Source of the DNA: Pyronema omphalodes
Taxonomy: Eukaryota > Ascomycota > Pezizomycetes > Pezizales > Pyronemataceae
Length of the DNA stretch: 64,000 nt
Direction: 5' to 3'
NCBI GenBank assembly: GCA_024516155.1
Contig: JAJJXM010000034.1
Location: 372,001 to 436,000, forward strand
Shown: one piece after another, positions 56,037-64,000 of the stretch
Numbering within the stretch: the first letter of the stretch is position 1
How the letters are laid out: every line of letters starts with the position of its first letter
Notes under the pieces: generated by a model
What the model saw: only the letters and a program-made list of their open reading frames with translations
Told to the model about the DNA's origin: nothing
The model's database searches: none
Translations under genes and position numbers: made by a program

Positions 56037-56991
56037 GGAATCCCAGGTGTTCATATATATACCTATCGATAAAAAAAAACTATGTACACAGGAATCATAA
56101 CCCCAGAAGAGCAACCAGGGCTCCAAAATGTAACGACGAGAATGAAAACCAGCAGGAAGAAGAGAGGTGGCAACAGGCCCAACCAATGAAGTACGCTCTG
56201 GGGCGGATCCCAGCGAGACTCTAAGGTAACAACTAGAGCCTCGAATTGTATTTAGACTGTAGCATACGTCATAACCTTAAGGTCGGGAACGTTCAAGAAA
56301 ACTTCGATACTTCGAAAATCGATATATACACACCACCACGACAGGACCCAACAAGACCTACATAAAAAAACCCCCTACATACAAGAACCTACACCATAAG
56401 ATCTTAAGGCTACGGAATATGTAAGTTAACCTGTATGTATGTATACTGACCCGAAGAGTTGGAGTGTCTATATAAGAAATCTATGATAAGCTATAAAGAA
56501 GTGTTGTATATTGTGTTGTCATGGTGTTATATCGTCTCATATACGACGTTGTTATATCCATATGATGTATTATTTTTGCACTTTAGATTTGTTTTTTTTT
56601 TTTTTTTTTTTCGGATTATAGATATATACACCAGATGTACATATATGTGAAGATCATTATTGCCATGTCGCCATGTCGTTACACTGATACACTGCTACAC
56701 CACTACACCGCGGCTATAGATCGGGAATCTGTAGCTTGTCTCACTATGTTTACGGATCTACGCTGTTGATGTAATACCAATCACATAGCTGTCACTCGTA
56801 GTTCACTATGCATAGCTTCTTCGTGACATCCATTCTCGCAAGAGCTATAAGGCATTGGTATTCACTTCTGCATCTTCATACACATATACATCATCTCAAA
56901 TTTTTCCTGCAACCCATTCTTTCATTACCCCGTATCATCCCTCCTCTTTTCCCTCCCCCCTCCCCCCGCCCCCCCTACTCAAGAAGCCCCT

Positions 56992-57868
56992 CTAAGCAAG
57001 AGCCTTCAAAACCTTCTCCGCAGCAGAAACATCAACACCAGTATTATCCGGCTCAGCAAAAACATGCTTAACAGTTCCCTTCTCAACCACCAATGCAAAA
57101 CGCTTGGCACGGTTGTTTCCAAAGATATGTGCAGAGTCGAATTCCATGTCGAGAGCACGGGTGAGTTCACCGGAGGGATCGGCGAGGAAACGGAAAGAAG
57201 GACCTGCGGAGGAGGTGGGGTGGATGAGGGAGTCTTTCCAGGCCTGTGATGGGGGTTAGCGGTGAAGTTGTTTGGGGTGTGGAGAATTGTAGTTCCTTGG
57301 TGTGGATGTGGAAGGGTATGATGTATGAGGGGATAATGTACGGTACCGACCTTCATGACAAAAGGATCATTGACGGAGACAATGTAAGTAGGCAATCCGG
57401 AGTTGGCGGCGACATAGCCGGGAACATGGGTGGAAGAGCAGGCGGGGGAGAAAGCTATGTTTTCGAGTTAGCTTCTGGTCTTTGATATATCTTTTGGTTG
57501 TTCAATTCCTCCTCTTCAATTACTCGGTAAACTTGTGAGGGGGATATCATGCATTGTACTTGATATCCCGAGGTAGGCTCCCAGCTATCAAAGTATCATC
57601 CCGCCTCATTGAGTACCGAGTGCCATCAACCACACCCCCCCCCCCACTAGGAAGCTTAAGACAACATACCAGCAGGAACTCCAACAACAATAGCACGCTC
57701 CTGGTCCTTAAGGAGCTTAGCAAGAGAAAGCTTATTTCCGGGGCTGTCCTCCATGAGAGTAGCCTCCGGGAAGGCATCACCAGCCTTAATTCTAAGGGCG
57801 GAAGCGCGGGAGAAAGCGCGGGTGCCAGAGATGGCGGAGCGAGCGGCGGAGGTGCGGAGAGCGAACAT
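56992..57868 (-). CDS. mitochondrial type-5 (Ahp1/PMP20-like) peroxiredoxin
   Basis: Three exons in coding order: 57868-57670, 57454-57351, 57243-56992, giving 184 residues. It reduces hydrogen peroxide and alkyl peroxides using a peroxidatic Cys in FSPACSSTHVPGY, at the start of exon 2. The domain begins IKAGDAFPEATL and includes LSLAKLLKDQERAIVVGVPAGAF, YIVSVNDPFVMKAWKDSL, FLADPSGELTRALDMEF and NRAKRFALVVEKGTVKHVFAE. The first 25 residues (ALRTSAARSAISGTRAFSRAS) are Arg/Ser/Ala-rich with no acids, a mitochondrial presequence, so this is a matrix isoform. Introns are 215 and 107 bp. SKN7, a regulator of peroxide-stress genes, starts 3.7 kb away, probably by chance. Confidence 0.95.
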
Positions 57869-60800
57869 TGTGTATTGTGTGGCGGTTACGAGTGTTTTTC
57901 CTGGAAGGATGCAGCGGGGACGATGAACTGAGGTTGGAGATGTATACAGCCACTGGACAGTACCTTGACGCGGCTAAAGTGGGGGTGGGGGTGGGATAGG
58001 TGGGGGCTTCAATCTCGCTGCTCGTGACATCATGATCCACCAGCCTAACTGGGGAAATGGAAATTAAGCCGCTGGTTAGTCGGTTGGTTTGGGAAATGAT
58101 TTGCGGGATATATAATTCGATGGACGACGAGTGTACCTCTCGTGGTTACGTTGTTATATAAAAGGTACAGCAATCTTGATGCTTTGTACATATTTAGGAC
58201 TCGAGATATTAATGGGAATTGAAAGTGTGAATGGGAAAGTGAGATAGATCCATTCGTTCCCCCAAGGTTCGTGTGATGGGAAGTATAGAAGGTTACACAT
58301 AGGATCGACCGATTGATATTAACTTGTATTCATACTTCGAAAAGGGAGAGATAAACGAAGTGAAAGCCACGAGGCGCGTAGGATAGGTTAAAGTATGCTT
58401 TTGGACAAGGTACCGTGATGTACTGAGGAAATTGCGAGATAATCAAGGTTTGTACGACTGTACTGAAGTGAGGATTGATTGGTATACAAATGAACCCACG
58501 AGAGTTTTCAGACTTTGCCAGGCCTCCCGAGCTTTGCCATGCTTTGCGGGAATTTCCATTTCCCAATTCCCCCCCTGGGCTCACCCCGCACAACCGGCAT
58601 TTGTCGTGATACCTCCTTCTCAGGACCATTATCACCCTACCCACACTTTATCCAGGAACAGCTTTTCATTGCAATACCGGGTCGAGCAGTTATCACCCTC
58701 CACCAAATCTTCCTCCAGCAAAAACTCCAAGTTTAGATATCGTTGTAGTACCTATCTCACAGATAAAGGGTTTATACTTCACTTCAATACATCCGGCACT
58801 CTGCATTTGGCATGGACGTCACTATTGCTTGCTCCCGTAGCGGAAAGCCACAAGTTGACGTTCACAGCGCCGTCTTGTCATCTTTTTCTTACCCGAAGCC
58901 CTCTTCTCGCAATTTTCTAAAGCATGGCAAATCTTTTGCACATATCAATCGGTCTTTGGCATCGATATCGACGGTATTTGACAGCAATTAGTAGATTTAG
59001 CAGACTTAGTAAACTCTGCAAGCTCGCGTGGTGGAAGTAAGGAGATCAAGATCCTCTCGGTTTGTTGATTAGATCGCAGATTCCGGGGGATACATACAGC
59101 CGAGGGCTGAGGTTGATGATCGACACGTTACATGCTTTTCATGCAGCGCCAAAATATAGAGGCAACTTGACTCGAATTTTGAGGTTCCCCGCGACTGACC
59201 GCGAGCCGCACAAGCTTTCCATGCGGTGTAATTTTGAATTACCCTCCACTTGACATTTTTCGAATCTTATCTGAATTACCAGGCGATATGTAAATTCGAA
59301 AATTCTCGACGAGTAATCAACACAGTGAAGCAGTACCGCCAAGATGCCTGCAAAGTGCATGAAAAAAGGTGAGATCTTAATGTGGCCTGTGCATGATCCT
59401 GTACAAGGTTCAGATGATGAAGCGATTGGACAGTCGTAGCATATCAACGAGGCCTCACCAGGCATGTACGGGAGACTTTGAACCGTTCCTGGGGAGCATC
59501 AAGTTACACTTGGCCATAGCAAAATCAACCAGTCAGATCGGATCGGAGTTTTCATAGAGACAGTCTTGGAGAGCCAACACACCTCGACGGGGGAATGCCG
59601 CGCCTGATTGCTTGATGTGCTTCGTGCAGCAGACGCCAGAGAGAAAAGTCGTCTCTCGCAGCAAGAGCGAGATGCAAAGACAGCCACATTTTGTTTGGCG
59701 TGGATGAAAGTGTGAACGTTAACTCGATTCTACCGGTAGCCTGGTTAGTGAGAGACAGTTCCTGGACAAGTTCCTGGACAGTTCGTTGAAATGCTGGGCT
59801 TGTCCGGTTTTGGGGTCGGTCTAGGTACCGCGTGGTGGCCGGGGAGGAGGATGGGGGAGTAGTGTTTCGAGGAGGATGGAGATGGAGGAAACAGAGGGAT
59901 GGAAAGGCAGGTCTCTGAGTTTCTGTCGTAAATTTTCTCGAAGTCTGTCTTTTATTTGCTGAAGTTCCATCTTCCATCTTTTTCTTTTGTTATTTTATCT
60001 ATCTATGAGTCCACTCTGATCTCGATATCTGCGTTTCCTACTCGACGAGGAAAAAGAGGCACTCGCTATTCTCGGTGACATACAGCAATAGGAGTCGAGT
60101 TCCACAGTGAATACCCAATTGTCAGATTCGAAGCACTCCCACTCCCACGATCTGCCAGATTAGAGGATGTTTGCTGTTTTTGCGCGCATTTCAGTGAGCT
60201 TTTTGAATGTGTTACAGTGAGTTTTGTTTCTGCCTGAATGCATTATTCTCGTCTCTTGTCGAAACGACAGCAGATCAGAGAGCAATATCATCATCATCGT
60301 TCGGAGAGAGAGGAGGTTCTCAGTTGAAGCTGTGTGTCCAAAGAATATTCAAATCAAAAACATCGTCATCTCGAGGTATATCCTGCGGCGTCGCTTTCAA
60401 GAATACACCACCACCTTCACCACCACCCCCAAACAGAGTATCCTACCCGCTTGCCTATCCCCCATTATCATCCTCGCATCGTCTTTCACAACCAACATCC
60501 ACCCCCCACGGCACTTGATTTCCCACGACCTCCACCGCCTCTCTCAAAATTACACGACTAACTTCAGCGTCCTCTATTTTGGTGACAGACACCACCGCTA
60601 CTGCTCCTGCTAGATAGGTACCGCTCTGCACCGCTATCTATCAGAAGCACACCTAGCCCTCACTACTGGTCTTCCGGGATCGCCGCTGGAAAAGAGCCAT
60701 CCACCACTGCCACCCCGTCCCAACGAGAAGCACTCTCCCATCGCCACCCTCCCGCCGCCGAATCCTATTCCCGCTTCGCCCCTCCGAATCCGCTGCCAGT

Positions 60801-61599
60801 CACGCCCCCCCTACCCAGCACGAAATTGAAAAGACGGCCCAGTCGAGACCCGCCCATAAATATCTTGCGAGGACAATTGGGGAAACAATCAAGACTAGAA
60901 GGGAACAGGGGAGCAGCACGAAGCCCGGATTCCGCACGTCCACTTGCGAAGAGCGAAGAGCAAAGCAGCGTGAAAGACGAGGCAGTGACAAAACTCGACA
61001 AACCAAACCCTCCAATCACCACAGCAACCCCAGCCCTTGCTGTTCCGCCTGTCTACTGTCTGTCTATCCATCTTCGTGGGGACGGCCTGCCAGACGAGAC
61101 GGCGTTTCTGCCCAGTGCCCACCAGTCCAAAGACCACTCCCGCTTTTGGTGCCAGTCCATTGAACGAAGTCAAATCGTTCTTTCGTTACCAACTAAACCG
61201 CCCAACACCCAAGTCCTCCCCAAGACCCACCATCCGTCTGTCGCTTCACGGTTCCTATCGCGAAACATCACGCATCCACGCATCACGCATTCACGACAAC
61301 CCCACAACCTCTACAAGTCCGCAGCAACGCCCCCACTGTCACCGTCGAAGGCGTATGCAGGGATCTGCCTTCGCAAGTCGTTGCTCAACTGCTGGGTGCA
61401 CCACCATCTGTCGATACCCCACACGCTCAGAATCTAGATCGAGGACCACCACTCTTGCACCTCAATAAGCGGATTCCGGTTCCCGTCGGGCAGTTGGCGA
61501 CACCCCTGTTTGTGTTGCGACTTGATCTACGCAGGATATTTGACGAGCAATTGAACATCCCATTGCTGGGTAAAACATATACGGGTTCTGTGGCTGGAT
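57869..61599. other. long intergenic region upstream of SKN7
   Basis: 3.7 kb between divergent genes. Frames up to about 200 codons exist (60826-61437 plus strand) but show no motif. Pyrimidine-rich, C-rich sequence from about 60360 to 61440 suggests a long promoter or leader of SKN7 rather than a separate gene. Confidence 0.5.
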
Positions 61600-64000
61600 A
61601 TGGAACAGAGCGGTAACAGCGGCGGCGGCGGAGGAAATGGCGGCGGCGGAGGAGGAGGAGGAGGCAGCGGTCAGAGCAGTAGTGATTTTGTGAGTCCAAG
61701 ATGCTAGTGAAGTGGAGATGGAATTGTGCTTCTAACAGCCGCTGTGCAGGTCCGCAAACTTTACAAGTATGTTCTACATCCGCGCTCAAGACCCCACCTG
61801 TTTGAACAAAGATTTAAGAGTGAACGGAACTCTGACCAGCATGTAGAATGCTCGAGGACCCCACACATAACAACATCGTGCGCTGGAGTCAAACTGGAGA
61901 CAGTTTCATTGTCGTTGATGTAGGTTAAGCGGCCAAGGCGCGCTCTTGTGAATTCAAGCGACTTCGCGCCGCGGAAGAGTTCGAACTAACGGTGACCCGT
62001 CTACAGACCAATGATTTCACAAAAAATATCCTACCGCAGCATTTCAAGCACAGTAATTTTGCGAGCTTTGTCCGTCAGCTGAATAAGTACTGATTGCCGG
62101 TATCCTTTGTATTTCGGAATTCTGATTTTTGGCAGATATGACTTTCATAAAATCAAAAATACGGAGGAATCAGGTGGTGGAGAGGTACACATTTTCCAAC
62201 GCGACAGCGCATCCAGTCAGTTGCTGATTCTATTAAGGGATGGCAGTTTAAACATCCAGAGTTCACAAAGGATAGCAAAGATAATCTTGACAACATCCGT
62301 CGAAAGGCACCTGCTTCACGAAAACAGCAACAGCAGCAATTCGATGATGCTGGCTCACAGCAGATTGAACAGCTCACCGAAGGCTACCGACAGATTCGTG
62401 ATGCCCAGCGGAGTCTCGAAGACCGGTTCATGAAGCAAGACAGCCAATACAACGGCATGTACGCAGATCTACAGCTGGCCTATCAGTCACAGCAGATGTA
62501 TATCCACCACCATGAAGAGATAATAAAACGACTCCTCTCTGTGCTTTCAGATCTCAGCAATCAAGTTCGCGCGTTACAGAGGATAAACGGACACAATGCA
62601 TCCAGCCACCGCGAAGATGGCGTATCCCCTGGCGAAACTGGGGATATGGGTTCGGCGGCAACCTCACCTGCCACTAACCATCAAGGGAACTCTACGCCAC
62701 TGCAGGAGGCACAGCGCTTGATGGAGGGCTACCGGGGAGTGCCGCGCCCAAGCATGAGCATCGGCATGGATCTCGAACAGCTTGGACATCACGAGGGTAA
62801 CGATGGAGGCTTTGATGGCACCTACCCACAGAATGGAACCATGATGGGCCCGCTAAACGGTGCCCATGCTGTCCAGAACGTAGATCATCAACAGGGTCAG
62901 CATATGTTTGTTAACTCTAGCTTTAACAATGGTCATGCTGGCTGGAATAATACACCCCCGCCCGCTCCAAACAATGGAATGACGGGACGCCCCGCTCCCG
63001 CTCGCAAAAAGAGTACACCAAACACCCCTCATTGGAAGCGTGCGCCCCAGGTCCTGCTAGTCGAGGATGATCCGACCTGTCGTCGGATTGGCTCCAAGTT
63101 CCTTCTCAGTGCACAGTGTGAAGTCGATGTTGCTGTAAGCACCCCACAACCATCACCCTCAACTCAAAGCTAACAAACCCAGGACGATGGTTTAATCGCC
63201 GTCAATAAGATGAACCACAGCAGAAAGTACGACTTGGTGCTAATGGACATTATGATGCCCAACCTCGACGGTGTCAGTGCAGCTGCATTAATACGTCAAT
63301 TTAATACCGATACCCCAATTGTAGCTATGACGTCTAATATTCGTCGTGACGATATAAATACCTACTTTGACAACGGTACGTAATTTATTCGGCTATTATC
63401 GTATTCCCTATCTCTCCTCCTTGTCTATATTGCATGCATTACTTCCTGGTTCCCATGTGTCGGCAACCATGGTAACCATGGTAATCATAATGCTAATATG
63501 AATTACCTAATAGGAATGAACGACGTCCTCCCTAAGCCATTTACTAAGGAAGGACTGCTCGGCATGTTGGAACAGCAACTCAAACACCTCACGCTCCCTC
63601 GGAATGACGGTGGTGCCTTCGCTGCAAACTCCCGTCATGCCCATCCGACCCACCTTGCTCCTCACCTTTCTTTTCCCACGCACGACGAAGCCCATGGCGG
63701 TCATCACCCTGCTCATGGTGCACACCCCGGCCACCCTGGACAGAGTGGCGGAAACTCGCTCAACAGCAACATGAAGTACTCCGTTTCGCCTGGTCCTAGC
63801 AAGAGTCCATTTGCAGCACATGGAAACCAGAGAAGTCCCGAAGGAATGTCAGAGGATGCGTCACCTAATGTGCAACAGCAAGCGGGCATGGATGATCCGG
63901 GAGGATATATTGGAATGATGGGAGGTTATTTGCCCGAGGAACAAGGGGGTTATCACAGCCCTGCGAATCCGGGACATAGGAGAGGACCCGAGGAGGAAAT
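61600..64000 (+). CDS. SKN7: Skn7-type response-regulator transcription factor (3' end outside window)
   Basis: Eight exons seen: 61600-61689, 61750-61766, 61847-61919, 62007-62086, 62136-62184, 62238-63134, 63183-63375, 63514 to the window edge without a stop. After a Gly-rich head comes an HSF-type DNA-binding domain: [52 protein letters not shown] coiled coil follows ([26 protein letters not shown]). The receiver domain has VEDD (378-381), phospho-acceptor Asp424 in [13 protein letters not shown], a MTSN switch, and Lys474 in LPKPF. In fungi Skn7 is phosphorylated by the HOG phosphorelay (Ypd1) and drives oxidative- and osmotic-stress genes. Exon 2 is a 17-nt microexon. The C-terminal tail is His/Pro/Gly-rich. 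Confidence 0.96.

Larger units (their letters stand above)
51861..56991. other. gene-poor, repeat-rich stretch
   Basis: No recognisable coding gene. It includes a poly-G tract (about 52084-52104), AGATACCAAATCCC-type repeats (53790-53835), ATCACAGG decamers (53855-53880), a CAAATCACAACCCC unit repeated four times (53910-53965), TACCATACCC-type runs (54755-54820), GGATAT repeats (54415-54445) and further arrays listed separately. Confidence 0.6.

Noticed and set aside
58432..58920. 162-codon plus-strand frame
   Set aside because: No recognisable domain and it overlaps unremarkable intergenic sequence; no support for expression.
59552..59977. 141-codon minus-strand frame
   Set aside because: Begins with ATG and has some helical character but no known family or splice support; left out for lack of evidence.
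60826..61437. 203-codon plus-strand frame upstream of SKN7
   Set aside because: Low-complexity Ser/Pro/His/Arg composition with no motif; more likely leader or promoter sequence.
61920..62006. tRNA-like sequence (AGTTCGAACT) inside a SKN7 intron
   Set aside because: The T-arm and acceptor stems do not pair and the A-box is poor; the segment is explained as a GT-AG intron.

Overview
The window is nuclear DNA from a filamentous ascomycete (Pezizomycotina). Protein-coding genes carry short GT-AG introns, mostly 46-220 bp, with TACTAAC/CTGAC-like branch sites. Genes for complex I subunits exclude fermentative Saccharomycetaceae. Fungal families such as Skn7, Vps74, Utp13, Cmr1, deuterolysin (M35) and a Dal5-type MFS carrier are recognisable. 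I cannot fix the class from sequence alone. No prokaryotic, organellar, CRISPR or rRNA features were seen, and I found no convincing tRNA.

Layout. 1-2640: low-complexity, satellite-rich DNA, possibly subtelomeric, although no TTAGGG array is present. 2641-5300: no gene recognised. 5302-6004: a PIF/Harbinger-type element with TAA target duplications. 6224-12169: a secretory/hydrolase block with an orphan M35-prodomain-like protein, a six-exon deuterolysin, and a zinc phospholipase C/P1-nuclease-like protein. 13557-15026: an aspartic protease. 15909-19777: a mitochondrial block with an Mtf2-like protein and a divergent pair of complex I genes (23-kDa Fe-S subunit and acyl carrier protein). 20988-29774: housekeeping genes VPS74, CMR1, UTP13 and NIF3. 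29775-32463: AT-rich intergenic DNA. 32464-34555: a fungal CDCA7-like zinc-finger protein. 35106-38206: a small hypothetical ORF and a Dal5-family transporter. 38207-43140: AT-rich accessory DNA holding a hAT element (40902-42014) with a perfect 8-bp target duplication. 43141-45216: copper amine oxidase. 45217-50390: gene-poor, with two large satellites and a dispersed repeat. 50391-51860: mitoferrin. 51861-56991: gene-poor and repeat-rich. 56992-57868: mitochondrial peroxiredoxin. 61600 to the right edge: SKN7, truncated by the window end.

Functional themes. Several genes serve mitochondria: Mtf2 (mitochondrial RNA/translation), NDUFS8 and ACP (complex I, Fe-S, lipoate), mitoferrin (iron import) and a type-5 peroxiredoxin. 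Utp13 and Cmr1 are nuclear WD40 proteins. The CDCA7-like gene suggests that a HELLS/DNA-methylation system may exist in this species. The amine oxidase, Dal5-type permease and proteases fit use of nitrogen from proteins and amines. No single large operon-like novel system is evident. The most unusual items are the stand-alone M35-prodomain-like gene facing the deuterolysin gene, the two transposon derivatives with intact boundaries, a dispersed repeat present at 12961 and 48435, recurrent octanucleotide satellites, a UTP13 intron whose best acceptor breaks the frame, and a repeated C-rich to G-rich switch along exons.
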